DNA of 64,000 nucleotides from Branchiostoma lanceolatum (GCF_035083965.1 NC_089727.1:1059501-1123500); one strand, 5' to 3'. Shown: positions 22,701 through 35,100, counted from the stretch's first letter. The notes: generated by a model not told the origin, from the letters alone. A program made the numbers and translations.

Positions 22701-25610
22701 CTTTATAATGGGAATATCATTCAAAACCTACAAGTATGACCAAAAAGACAACAAAACGCACAAAGCTTAAAATGATTCATCTTCTGTCGATGAAATTCGT
22801 TGAGCGAGATGTCAATTCGATCGGCCGCTGCGATGCCGCCAGCGTGCCGGGGGTCCAGTGTGAGGGGGGGGGGGGGGCTTCAACAGTTACTTAAAGAATC
22901 ACGCAGCCATGTGCGTCTGCCTGCACGCACTGTTTTTTCTATACACAGAGATAGAGCTTATATATCAACCGATTGCTCTGATAATTTCTGAGGTTCTACG
23001 CGGAGTTCCATAACGTGAGCTGGGCTCCCGTGCCGGGCTGGTCCCAGCAGCGGAGGGACGACCTGGTGAGGATCTTAGAGAAACAGGGCAACATGTTCCT
23101 GTACTGGGAGGGGGAGAGTCACTATTACCAGGACATGGAGGAGCTGCACAAGCCGGACGTGAGTCTTTTACAACACTTACAATGATCAAAGTTTATTGCA
23201 AGTACATGCCCAATGGCTAATCCGTGCAAGTACAAACAACACATATAATGATGAATACGATGATATTAAGGGCTATATTCAATGCTATGCTACATGATAA
23301 AAATGTACATGATACTAGTCTTGTTGGGTTTCATTTCTTCTTTTGAGGCAGTGGAAGACGAATTTACTTACTTATTTCGTAATTTGTTGGTTCTTTGGTT
23401 TTGCACCATTGTACAATTGCACGATTACAAGACATTATAAAGATACATTTACAACACTTAAAATTACAAGACATCATAAAGGTATTTCCAAAATCTTCAA
23501 ACCTATTGGAAGAGGTTTGCATCCTCTGTGACTGTGGTTGACCAACTTTAATTATTTGAATGTTCCTCCAGATTCCAGCCACCACCCCCGGAGCCCCAGG
23601 AATGGTCTACTCCGAGTGTTCCCGGTCGCCAGGCGGCGCTGCTAGACTGGCACTGACAGTTCAGGTGGGTTTTGTGAATATTAGTCATCCAGGAAATTGA
23701 AGAATAAAATGTGTATTCAATTTATGCCACTGGATTGCAATATGAAAATATCAGACGTTTCAGACGTCCATCTGACACCTTTCTTCAGTGATGAATGATT
23801 CAGATCTCCATCCAACATCTTTCTTCAGTGATGATCACTGATGAAAGATGTCGGATGGACATCCGAAACGTTTGATATTTCATATCGTAATCCAGTGACA
23901 GAGATTGAAACAAATGCTTTATCTGCAGGTAGGTATGGACGCTAAGGCGGCGTTCCGGCTTGTGGAGACCATGCGGGCCCACGCCAGCAACATGCCGGTC
24001 GCCCTGTTCGTGCACGGCAACTTCGCCCAGCTCTACCCGGACCTGGTCAGCTCGTGGGCGGAGCGATACACCATCGGCATAAGAGAGGTAAAACGTCTGT
24101 TTCATGCGTTTCGTTGCACGATGTGTGGGGGACTCACAAAAAGATGCTTGCTAGTTTGCCGTTTTTGGTCTTGGCAACGATGACAATCTTCGCCAGTGGT
24201 TGAGTGCCTCCACGGAAACTTCACGAGTGAACAGTCAGTACATGCTATGGACAGTTCTGCATTGATGCCCTCACAGGTTTCTCAATTCTTACACTTGGCC
24301 ATGACCTTTTCTTGACAGATTTGCTCTCGTTGTCAAGGGTGTCTTTCGAGCCCCTAAGCCCATGGAGACCAATGGCTGCTAGAAGATTTATTCTAGTTTC
24401 TCGCCCGGGGGAACGTTTTGAAATATACAGTAGTCAATACAACACGGTGCATTCCGTATCACCCGAGGGTATTTGTATTTCATTTATGTCTTACCTATAC
24501 CCGAACAAAAAAAAAACACATTTAAATGCGAAAATGCGCCAGAATTTTGTGTCCTCTAACAAAAATCGTAACAACATCGATTCCAATGTCCAAATCCGGT
24601 ATTCGAATTTTCGACAGCGGCGCACTCAGCGCATGCGAAGCGCGTTCGAATCATTCGATGAAAGCCCGTGTGATAAAAGTAGAAGCCCGTGTGATAAAAG
24701 TAGAAGCCTGTGTAATAAAAGCAGAAGCCTTTGGGATAACACAAGTTATCACCCGTTCGGGACCACCCGAATCGAACGTTTTCGCGGCTCAGGTATGCCA
24801 TAAACGCATATACTGTACCTCAGTTTACCCTCTCCACGACGCAGCACCAGCCCTTTCCGGCGGGCCACTGGACGCTGCAGAACGCAAACGTGATGCGCAT
24901 GAGCGTGATCGCCTCCTTGCGGCGGCTGAGGGAACTGCAGCTCCGCCCGGCGTACTACCTCCCGGACGGCGTCACCCAGAGGGTGAGAGACGTGGCCAAG
25001 AAGAGGGGACTCCGGATCGTCCAGCCCGCCACGAGATTCCCACCTGTTACAGGTAGGTCGATTCTGTACGCTAATGAAGGTTAGACATCCAGGTCGAGAA
25101 TATTCTATTTTTATTTACAGTACCGTCTGTTTTTCCTCTGAGCTATTAAAACTTGTGAAAGGCACGGGGCGAGTAGTACAGTCTCCTAGCTCCCGGGAAT
25201 CAAACCCAGGCCGCCAGCGCACAAACTCAACGCACTTACCACAAGGCTAAAAGGTTCGGACCGATTAGACTAGTCAGTATTAAAGTGGCGCTTGAACCAC
25301 ACTGTTACACTGGCTTGATATCCATTTTCGCTTTCAATCAAAGATTTTACAGGATATCATTTCACACAAAACCAACTCTTCCCCTTGTCACATCACAGGC
25401 ACGCTGCTGAGTGAGGAGAACTACTACAAGGTCCGTGACGTGGAGAGGACACCCAAAGTGCTCCGCATCCTGCACGAGCGGTTCGCGCACGGCGGGATCC
25501 TCGCGCTGGACACGGACCACCCGGACAGCCTGCTCATCTCGGTCTTCCTTATGGACTATCTGCACCAAGTCTCCGGCTTCCAACTCGTCAGCCTGGATGA
25601 CTGCTTGTGA
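16722..25610 (+). CDS. FkbM-type methyltransferase fused to a degenerate polysaccharide-deacetylase-like domain, 10 exons
   Basis: Exons: 16722-16960, 17582-17654, 18381-18516, 21328-21522, 22181-22280, 22993-23158, 23572-23664, 23929-24087, 24845-25052, 25399-25610. They sum to 1581 nt, or 526 aa, with consistent phases. The exon 1 donor (AG/GTCATA) is the weakest call. Residues 10-28 are a hydrophobic signal anchor. Residues about 90-300 are an FkbM/Methyltransf_21 domain: IFIDCGAN at 91-98 binds SAM, FELDQ is the acidic loop, and KIDVEGSEYE at 223-232 is diagnostic. Residues about 330-526 follow the fold order of NodB deacetylases (ALFVHGNFAQLYPDL; then LRPAYYLPDGV; then GGILALDTDH...FQLVSLDDCL). 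The metal-binding DD and HxxxH residues are missing, so this half is probably inactive. A Golgi role on glycans is an inference. Exon 3 is followed by a 65-bp array. Confidence 0.85.
17965..18230. repeat. Dispersed GGGGCTGCAGA-type repeat fragment and GA/CA-rich stretch in intron 2
   Basis: The string CCTTTTGGGGGCTGCAGAAT resembles the core of the dispersed family at 640-1260 and 38220-38880. It is followed by three CCAGGGAAGACAAC/CATCCC-type near repeats and a G10 run at 18134-18143. No gene is supported. Confidence 0.4.
18455..20733 (+). repeat. 65-bp minisatellite made of the exon 3 end plus its splice donor, about 35 copies
   Basis: The unit is the last about 50 coding bases of exon 3 (ACTCCAACCACGTGCTGCAC... 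GACAGGAACG) plus GTACGTATTCTCGCC from the intron start. The first donor GT is at 18517 and the last at 20727. The distance, 2210 nt, is exactly 34 x 65, so the array has no net insertion or deletion. Units differ by a few substitutions (CCTTAC/CCCTAC, CCCGG/TCCAG, GGAAC/GGGAC). Read in the exon frame, the second copy hits a TAG, so only the first donor gives the full protein. Confidence 0.98.
20830..21030 (+). mobile_element. Degenerate SINE-like copy in intron 3
   Basis: GGGGCTCAAACTCCGG near 20890 resembles a polymerase III B box. The following body (ACTCGTGCTGCCTTTTCTCTGCTTATG, then CCACTGCCAGTGGACTAG) matches the body of the copy at 15890-16140. Boundaries are approximate. Confidence 0.4.
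23727..23908. mobile_element. Inverted pair of Penelope-like-element fragments in intron 7
   Basis: The left part (CACTGGATTGCAATATGAAA... CTTCAGTGATGA) and the right part (TCACTGATGAAAGATGTC... GTAATCCAGTGAC) are reverse complements of each other, with a third partial unit in between. The right part contains CTGATGA, a 6-bp stem GATGTC/GACATC and GAAAC, which is hammerhead-like. Assignment to Penelope-like elements is an inference from this motif. Confidence 0.5.
24660..24733 (+). repeat. 21-bp tandem repeat in intron 8
   Basis: Three and a half units of AGCCCGTGTGATAAAAGTAGA with a few changes. An open frame runs through them, but it lies in the intron and no function is claimed. Confidence 0.9.
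25170..25262 (-). mobile_element. tRNA-derived SINE head or tRNA pseudogene
   Basis: On the minus strand the segment begins CCGAACCTTTTAGCCTTGTGG. It has an A-box-like TAGCCTTGTGG (25249-25239) and a B box GGTTTGATTCC (25206-25196), followed by CGGGAGCTAGG. The same start and layout occur at 46892-46990 on the plus strand. That points to a retroposon family, not a working tRNA. It lies in the last intron of the FkbM fusion gene. Confidence 0.65.
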
Positions 25611-26805
25611 CCGGCCCTTTCTTCATTCCTTCTTTCCCTTTATTAGTAGTACCGTCAAACCTGGATTCAGCAACCCCTCCTCAAGGGTCTCAGGAAAAAT
25701 GGATGTTGAGTACAGGCCTGGATGACTGCTTGTGACCATTCCTTTCATCCCTTCTTCTTTCCCTTTATAAGTAGTGCTGTTGTATCCAAAACAGTGCATT
25801 ATCCTGGATGGGCTCTGAGTCCCATCTGGATATCCGATGCAACAGGTCGATCCCAACGGACCACCCGGACAGCCTGCTCATCTCAGTCTTCCTTATGGAC
25901 TACCTACACCAAGTCTCCGGCTTCCAACTCGTCAGCCTGGACGACTGCTTGTGACCGTTCTTCCCTTTATTTGTACAGTACTGTTGTATCCAAAACACGG
26001 ACCACCCGGACAGCCTGCTCATCTCAGTCTTCCTCATGGACTATCTGCACCAAGTCTCCGGATTTCAACTCGTCAGCCTGGATGACTGCTTGTGACCATT
26101 ATTTTCTTTCCTCCTTCCTTCTCTTACTTAGTAGTACTGTTACGTCGATGAAGGTTAGACATCCAGGTAATAAGATACGCCAAAAGGCAGTTACACATTC
26201 AAGTAACTGGAAAAAATTTAGAAACTTTTCAAAACGTTTCAAACTTTTATTCAGTTGCTTGAGTAACTGTCCTTTGGTGTAAGGTAGGATTGCTGTATCC
26301 AAAACAGATCTTTATCCTTGATAGGATCCGAGCCCCAACTGCATATCCCAGCGGGTCGATCCCAACAGACCACCCGGACAGCCTGCTCAACTCAGTCTTC
26401 CTTATGGACTACCTCCACCAAGTCTCCGGCTTCCAACTCGTTAGTCTGGACGACTGCTTGTGACCGTTCTTCCTTCCTTCTTTGCCTTCATCAGCATAGT
26501 AGTAGTCAAACCTGGATTCAGTAACCCCTCCTCAAGGGTCCCAGGAAAAATGGTTGTTGAGTACAGGCCTGGATGACTGCTTGTGACCATTCCTTTCGTC
26601 ACTTCTTTCCCTTTATAAGTAGTACTGTTGTATCCAAAACAGTGCATTATCCTGGATGGGCTCTGAGCCCCATCTGGATATCCGATGCAACAGGTCCATC
26701 CCAACGGACCACCCGGACAGCCTGCTCAACTCAGTCTTCCTCATGGACTATCTGCACCAAGTCTCCGGCTTCCAACTCGTTAGTCTGGACGGCTGCTTGT
26801 GACCA
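25611..26805 (+). repeat. Four extra copies of the FkbM-fusion gene terminal exon end
   Basis: The last about 100 coding bases and stop codon (ending FQLVSLDDCL-stop) are repeated at 25857-25957, 25996-26097, 26366-26466 and 26704-26805. All stay open in the original frame and end in TGCTTGTGACC. Linking sequence is itself duplicated: 25654-25870 matches 26508-26715, including GTCAAACCTGGATTCAG and ATCCTGGATGGGCTCTGAG. A 22-bp minimal copy (GCCTGGATGACTGCTTGTGACC) occurs at about 25708 and 26569. Most of this should be 3' UTR of the gene. Confidence 0.95.
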
Positions 26806-26829
26806 TTCCTTTCTGTCTTCTTTCTTTCC

Positions 26830-29191
26830 CTTTATTAGTAGTACCGTCAATCCTTTGTCTCATGACTTGTGTAGTCCGATTTATAATATTCAGTTTTAAA
26901 TGTACATATCATATCTGGCCTTAATTTGTTAAGCCTATCAAAGGGTATTCATAGCGTAGGGACGCTTTCAGCCAGTACATTCAAATCTCTTTTGGTTCAC
27001 TCTGAAACACATGAGTTCATGGAATTATTAAATCAAATCACAGACAGAGTTAAGAATCTTCTTTTAATGCCATGGCACTTGCTATTATGGTGCAGTATCA
27101 TTATTTTAATACTACAGAACATTTGCGGATATGTCTTGATAATGAACACAATGTTCAGTTTGACTGACATTTGAGTCTATATGTTAATACTGATCTGTTA
27201 CAATGACAAAGCCAGTGTCACAACCAACAAGAGATGTTAGCATTAAATTTCATCTGTTGTTAACATAGTAAAGAAACTTTGTTACAACATAAAATGTTTG
27301 TGCATCAAATTTTCTTACTGCAGTCTTTCTCATTCAAAGTTCAATAGGCCAATCACCTAGATCAAATGGATTATGAGGGAGGGACAACAAAACATGTGAT
27401 ATATACTCTCTTTACAGTATTTCTTTAACAGTAATCCAATACAGAAGTAGCAATGTTCAACCTGCTACAATAGAGTGCAAAGCATATATATGACATAGCT
27501 ACAGTCAAACCTGTACAAGTGACCACATTAAGACTACATGAGTTGTTGCTGTTGTCCTTGTTTAATGTCTATTTCTCCGCTAGACGTGGTTTCATCGTGT
27601 TATAAGGACCACCTGACCAATGTGACCATTTTTGGTGGTCTCTTAGATGATTTTTCCACCGACACAGGCAGGAAGAATCCTGTCCATAGGGACCACCTGT
27701 CTGCATAGACCTAAGTTTATCGGTCCCATGAGCGGTCTTCTTGGGCAGGTTTGACTGTACATGTGCATGTAATCTTTGTAAGTTTTGCTGTAATACTGAA
27801 ATAGTACAATGCATCTCATCATATTATGAATTACTAACAATTCAGTGGCAGTCTGAGCCTTATTAATACTTATTTTGTGTGTATTTCTCCGAGGGCCACA
27901 CTTGCATTCAATTCTAAAGACACAAAAGCACAAAATTTGTGTTCCTTTTCCTTAAACATTGTGCTCACAAGATTTGCTGGCAAATAAAAAAAAATCCTGA
28001 CACTTCTCTGGTACCCTGAACAACATGCACATAAACTGACAACAAGTTTAATTTTAGAAATCAAATTTCTTCTGAGAGATTTTTCTGTGCGAACATACAA
28101 ACTCATAATTCCCTGGTCGCAAAATAACATTATTACACCAATTCCCATATACAAAAGTTTGTTACATGGTACATAAATAAATACAAATACCATAGACTAG
28201 ATATTACTAATCTTTGTCTTAGTCTCTACTATTTTACTATTTTTTTCACAATCTTTATCTTAGTCTCTACTTTGTTAAAAACAAAGTCAGCATGCAGATC
28301 CTCATAATTTTTCATATTTACAAAAATTCTGTTAATATTTCTACTCAAGCATGGGGGAAATACAATTATCATATTTGCTATAATCAATCTTTGTGTTGTC
28401 GTATTTGTAAATGAGTTTTTATATCTCACTGTTCTTGCTAAGTTATGAGCCAAACATTTGTGTGCTGATTGAGGTAATCTGGACAGCTTTATAAAACTGT
28501 TTGACATGATTTCAGACAGATACTGTTGCAAATATGAACATAGCTGTATATAGCTTTTCATGTACTTTATCAGCCTGAGTTTCTGTGAAAGCCATGAATG
28601 ATTCACTCTAAGACCTTGCAAATTCCATACAGAGATTTCTCCTATCTCTACAATGTTCCTTTAAATAGAAACCCTGCTTGACGTTAGGTCTAATGTACAT
28701 TCCCTACTATCTGCTACTTCGGTGTAAATCTATTCAAGTACGCGGCACAAAATTTTGCGATGAAAATCAGGGGTTCAAGGTTGAAACAATAGTGGCAGCG
28801 GAATGAAAACGCTGGCGCCTGTTTGCAACTTTGACGAGTAAGCTTGTACTTAACATGCAAAACTGGCGTGTTACACTTTAAGGTGGTTTCACACTTATGT
28901 ATACCAACCACCCAACAGGATGACTATACGCAGCTAACCATGGTCTTACCGTCTGACTGTAATTACAAAACCTATCCAATGGCTCAAATAACTTTTGTAT
29001 TGTTTATCAACAATAATCAATCAACGTCCCTTAATCTGTCTGAAAGGCTGGCTGCTGCAAGAAACAGACGAGCCTGGAGACAGATGTCCATCTTCACTGC
29101 TACCTTGTCCCCCCTACGACCCGGAGGTCAAGGGACTAGGACGATAGGTGGGTATCAACAAAAAAAAGAAAACAAAAAAAAAACAGGACGG
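26830..29191. other. Tail-to-tail intergenic region
   Basis: It separates the plus-strand FkbM fusion gene from the minus-strand KLHL8 stop codon. Its one clear element is the TIR element at 27502-27757. A partial echo of the KLHL8 last-exon end (GACTATACGCAGCTAACCAT) is at about 28920. Open frames such as 28621-28229 (minus) are AT-rich and show no family features. The region probably includes long 3' UTRs. Confidence 0.5.
27502..27757. mobile_element. 256-bp MITE with CAGTCAAACCTG terminal inverted repeats
   Basis: It begins CAGTCAAACCTGTACAAG and ends GGGCAGGTTTGACTG, with TA on both sides (27500-27501 and 27758-27759), consistent with a TA target-site duplication. It is non-coding. Related ends occur at 36544-37725, 33930-34285, 45167-45215, 47436-47755 and 59868-60055. 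TA targets fit Tc1/mariner-like mobilisation; this is an inference. Confidence 0.85.
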
Positions 29192-32100
29192 CTATACACA
29201 GCTGACCACACTGATCTGCCCAATGTCCTTCAGCCGAGTCACGGTGCAGTCACACGTGGCCACGCCCGCCCCCGCCCGGCAGATCCCGATGCTGTTCACC
29301 TCCGCCCACCTGACAAAAACACAGGAGCATGTTTCAGAAACACATATAGTTATCAGTGTACCTTGGTCCCTTAACCCCCTTTACCAATGATTGCGGCAGC
29401 GCTGCATAAGAGCATGTTTCAGCAACCATGAAACAACAACAGAATAGTCAACAGTGTACCTTGGTCCCTTGACCCTCTTTTCCTGCATCCTGGGTGTGCT
29501 GCAGTTAATCAATGTTAAACCTTTAGTACATGTAGGTGAACTTCTCTTCAGCACCCCCAGGTAGAAGCACAATGGTAGATAGAAAAAGCACCTAACATCA
29601 TGTCTTAGCAGGAAAAGAATTATGACAAGAAGGTTTTGACATTGATCTGATAATCTGAAAGTCCTGGGTAGAGAACACATTGACATGCTTCAGCTAAAAC
29701 AAACACTGAACAGTATTTAGATTTCTGGTAGATTTTCCCAGTAAGAACATGCAGCATAAAAAGAGAGATTCAATGTTTAGTTGGTCATTTGCAATCATGG
29801 GAATTCATGTGAGTATGTAAAAGGAAGTTTGAAGAGTTCTATCTACAAATCCACTCACTTGTCCAGGATGGGGTCGTAGGCCTCCACGGAGTTGAGGTAG
29901 GACCCGCCATCATGGCCGCCCACGGCGTACACCTTGCCTCCGAGCGCAGCCACGCCCACTCCGCCCCGGCAACACGACATGCCGCCAACCATCTCCCACT
30001 CGTTCTTCGTTGGGTCAAACCGCTCCACCGAGTCCAGCGGCGCGTTGTCGTCAAAACCACCTGGGAAATCCGACAGAAAAATGTCAGCTTTCTGTAGCAC
30101 ACATTTTTCAGTCTTAAGTTGGCATTAACAATTCAATATTAAAACCTACATTTTCCATTAAATTCTCAAAACTACTTTAATTCAAACATTCATTCCCCAT
30201 CGTCCAATTTTTCAGCTTCATACTGTATCATACTTGCAGTCAGAATCTGTACTCCGTTGTAAAAAAACTGCACCATTAGGTCTTATAGATTGTTACAAAC
30301 TTGCTAGCATATCATGTGTGCAGTATAGATATCATGCCACAACTGTCCCCTAGCAGTGCTAAGGAGATCAAGAAATCTCCTTTCTGAAGGACCACTAAAA
30401 ACAGTGACTCAGACACTAGTCTTATCCCACATGGATTATTGTTCTTGCTTGTTGTCCACTGGCCTACAAACATCCTTAAACAAACTACAGACTCTGCAGA
30501 ACAGGGCTGCCAGACTTGTTTTAAATGCACATTACACAGACAACACCAGTGACATGCACAGGAGACTGCAATGGCCCACAGTTAAAGAAAGACTTTACAC
30601 TGGTACACTCTCCATGTTCAACAAACTTTTAGCAACTAAGAAACCCGAGGCTATTTACAAAAGATTACAAAATGTCAACAGTACACATGACCACAACACT
30701 CGTTTTGCAAAAGGTGGCAGTTTCAGGTTACCTAAGCCTAAGACAGCAACATTGACACGTACATTCTTGTACAGATGTACCAAATCACACAATTCCTTCC
30801 CACCACATATGAAATCTACTACACCTTCAAATTTCAAAACACAAATCACCAAGTGGATTCATTCTAAAATTGACACAACTAGGCCTTTACAGTACTGGTG
30901 GTAATACGTTCTTGAACCAAGTCCTTGATTAAATGAAATTGTGGCTGTAATTAATTAAACTCAAACTATTGTAAAGGTAGGCATTAGTATTTTCTTTGTT
31001 AAGTTTGGGTTATTAAATTATTATCAGGTCGCATCCATTTTGTTTTCTACTTAGTTATTATGTTTCACAGTTCTGCATCCACTTGTTATTTACTTATTGT
31101 TATTATGATTTGCAGTTCTTCATCCACTGTGTTATTTACTTATTGTTATTATGACTTGCAGTTCTGCATCCACTTATTATTTAATTATTATTATGATTTG
31201 CAGTTCTGCATCCACTTTGTAATTGACTTATTGTTATTATGATTTGCAGTTCTGCATCCACTGTGTTAATTACTTATTGTTATTATGATTTGCAGTTCTG
31301 CATCCACTTTGTTAATTTACTTGCTGTTATCATGGCTTGCTGTTTGCATCCTCTTTGTTATTTACTTTGAAAAGATTTTGTTACTTTATTCAGCCATGAC
31401 CTCTGACCACCCCCACGTTTCATTTTAATTTCAGTTTTGAGTTAATGTTGTATGCGTTATGTTATATTTTGATTTAAACTCACACCTTTGTTATGTTGGT
31501 TTTACTTTCATGTACATTTGTTCTGTTTCATTGTTTTGGACTCCAGGAAGAATAGATTTACAATGTACAATCTAATGGAGATCTCAATAAACAAACAAAC
31601 AAACAAACTGTCCAAGATATGTGCATCTCTGTAGACTGTTCAAAATGATTACAAGGACATAAAAGGTTATGCCAAGCACTTGGAAAACCTCCTCACCGAC
31701 AGCGTACAGAAACCCGTTCAGCACGGCCAGCCCAGCGCCCGCCCGCCGCTTGATCATGGGGGAAATCTCCACCCACTTGTTCAGGTGCGGGTCGTAGCGC
31801 TCACAGCTGTTCAGCGACGCCACTCCGTCGTTTCCGCCTATCGCATACAGGTATCCCTGCAGAGGGAAGGGCAGAAAATATTATATATACTGTAATGGTA
31901 CCCTGAGACTCAAACACCATCTGCAAACGCAGGTTCATTCACTTGCTCAAACTTTAACCTAAATCCAAACACTTAACCTAGCCTAACTCTAACCAAAAGC
32001 CTACTTGACAAAAAATATAGAAAATATTCTTCATCAGATAAGCACTGCAAAATTCAACTTGTCTTCTCCCTTCTCTTAAATAACTGTAGTTCTTAACTCT

Positions 32101-35100
32101 AGTTGAGAGCTATGGCTCTAGCTATAATTCTAACTCAATTCTTTGTACTGTATAGCTAACCCTAATTCAGACCACAACCATAACCACAAAGTTACACTGG
32201 AAAGCAATGAAACAAGAACATGCTCCTGAATACCTAAAAGACAATGTCTAACATGGATTCCTTCATGAACTGCTTTCATTAACTGTTTAATACTTAAAGG
32301 ACAAGTTGATAAGTTAATCAAGTAACCAAACTGATTCCAGCCTCACCTGAAGAGGTGCCACCCCCACCCCGCCGCGGGGGGTGTTCATTGGCGCCACGAA
32401 GTTCCACGTGTCGGACTCGATGTCGTAGCGCTCGACCGTGTGGAAACACGCGCTGTCGTCCAGCCCCCCCACCGCGTAGATCGGACCCCCCAGGCTCGCC
32501 ACCGCTATGCCTCGCCTGCAAACAGAGATTTCAAAAGTTAATCTAACATTTGCAGCACGCCTTTGCCAGAGCCGCCACAATGCACGTTCTCTGTCGTCAT
32601 GACGACTTTGGATGTGTATGCAAACTGTACCGCTATGCCTTGCCTACAACAGAGATTGTCTCAATGGTAAAATTATGTCTTCGTAAAATATGTAACCTCT
32701 ATGAACCTATTTGCAGGTTACAAGTATCGGCCACTATGCAAAACAGTTTGTTTGAGAGATCACTAGTGATAAAGTGTAATTATTGTGCAGAATTCATTAA
32801 TTTATCTATTAATTTATCACCTTCAAAACATCTGGGTAGTCCCTTCAACAATAGGTATTGTTGATTTCCAAGGGGACCAAGACAACAAAGGACAAATAGT
32901 ACATAAATTACATAACATAAATTTTATGTAATACAGAAAATGATAATGAAATCAATTAGTAAGGAACGAATAAAATCCATCGTGGATGACAAGCAATATC
33001 AAAAGGTTAATAATTCAACAAGGAAAGAAAATCTAAATAGAATGTGTGACAGGTAATTTTTGTACTGTCGGTGGTTGTGCATGTGACAGCCCACCTTTTG
33101 GTTGCCATGGGTGACAGAATGGTCCACTTGTTGATGTGGGGGTCGTACATCTCCACAGTGTTGAGGTGGTCGCTCCCATCATGGCCACCCATGGCATACA
33201 GCTTTCCTACATGGAGAGGACAGTCAACACGCTTCAACACTCGCCTCATTACAAAGGTATATAATTGTGTACTGATTTAAACTTGAATAAAAGTTCACTT
33301 GTGACGGTTATTTACAGTAAAATGATTTTCATACGATATTTCCGTGTACACACTTTTGTTCAGGTCTTGTGACATAGGATTATGGTTATGAGGACAGACT
33401 GAAAGGATAAGAGGACTGACTGAAAGCTAACCTCATCAAATTAGTAGAATACTAATTGATGCATATCAAATGGAGCAAAGTCCCATTTTAACTACAGTGA
33501 AAACCATTGAGACATGCTGAGTATTTGCTTTTCTTCTTGCTTGCAATCACAAGGACAATATGCTATACAAAATTCACAGCATTAGTTTCATCAGGTTGGC
33601 AGATCATAGAAAATGACGTTCTGACTACTTCTGTGCCAAACTCACCCAAGGTCGACGTGACCCCAACATGTCTTCTTCTCGTGCTCATCTCTGGAATCTG
33701 GAACCACCGGTCGTTCCGAAGGTCGTAGGCCTCTATACTCTTGAAGGGGTCACCAGACGCCCCCCTCCCTCCTACACTGAACAACACACCTTAGGGAATA
33801 GAGAAGAGACGGCATCAGTCAATCAAAGTCTCAAGAAACTGACATGGTGTTCAAGTACACAACACTTCTCTTTTCTTTTATATATTCACTTTTGTGGAAT
33901 TTTGGTCTATGAGGACAGGATCTAGTGGTCCCTAAGAGAGGATTCTTGATGCTTGTGTCAATGGGAAAAATCTTCTAAGGGACAATCAAAAAGTGGTCAC
34001 ATTGGACAGGTGGTCCTTATGTGGAGGTGGTCCCTTGTTCAGTCAACCAAAGTCTGTTGAAACTGGCAGTAGTAGTATACACCACATTGATTTTCAGTCT
34101 TTCTTTTTCATTCATTTTGGAGCTGAGTGTTTCTGCTGGTCCTTAGTGGTCTGTAATATATTAATTTGACCACTAGCCCAAGAATTAAGAATCCTGTGTA
34201 TGGCAGCCACCTGTCTTCTGTGACCATTTCTTTAAGTTCCTTGCAATTGAACAATCACTATGGACAGGTTTCACTGTATACAACAATACAAATCATTTTC
34301 CTCTGTCTTAAGTTACATGTACCATGTATGATTTATTTTTCCACATTTTGAGGACGTCTATTCCTTCTTCTTGTAGCTGAATAAAATTTTTCCTTATCGC
34401 ACACATAAAACACCCCCATTTTAGTGTTAAAAGTTCCTTTATCACTTCATCTTCTTACAACTTTGACATGGTAATGCTATGTCATCATAACCTTTCAGGC
34501 CATGGCTTCCCATCATTTCCCTGCATTTAACGGCCAAATGACAAAGGTATTAAAAATTCATGACACTCCAGGGGAACAGTCTGGTTTTTGTCATCCAAAC
34601 TGACGACATGTGACAAGCAAGGACACAGGCACCGCCATGACCTTGGCTTCAAAACGAGGCTGTCAACAACTCTAACAGTTCTGACGGGTACCCTAAGCCT
34701 GCCACATGCGCAGCTTTTCCTGGGCTGTGTGCGTATGGAGTATTTGAGCAACTTTCTGGACTGGGGCTAGGGGCTAGGGGCTAGGGGCTAGGGGCTAGGG
34801 GCTAGGGGCTAGGGGCTAGGGGCTAGGGGCTAGGGGCTAGGGCTAGGGCTAGTCGATAACTCACCGGCACAGCTTTTCCTGGGCTGAGTGCGTATGGAGT
34901 ACTTGAGCCCCGGCACCTTAATTGCTGGCCTGGGACAGGTGGTAGTTCTGGGGCTACGGCTGGGGTTAGGGTTAGTTGATAACTCACCGGCACAGCTTTT
35001 CCTGGGCTGTGTGCGTATGGAGTACTTGAGCCCCGGCACCTTGCTGGCCTTGGACAGGTGGTAGTTCTTGGCCTCGTCGATGAGGTCGCGACAGGAGTGG

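Noticed and set aside
24312..25056. Long overlapping frames (163 and 176 codons) around 24.3-25.0 kb
   Set aside because: They cross a 21-bp tandem repeat and read exon 9 out of frame. The true exon 24845-25052 is in another frame supported by phase and homology.
25722..26282. 186-codon frame in the terminal-exon duplications
   Set aside because: It reads the duplicated coding end in a shifted frame (TTRTACSSQSS repeats). The original frame with DCL-stop is the meaningful one.
28229..28621. 130-codon minus-strand frame between the FkbM fusion and KLHL8
   Set aside because: AT-rich, no recognisable domain, and placed in the expected KLHL8 3' UTR/intergenic region.
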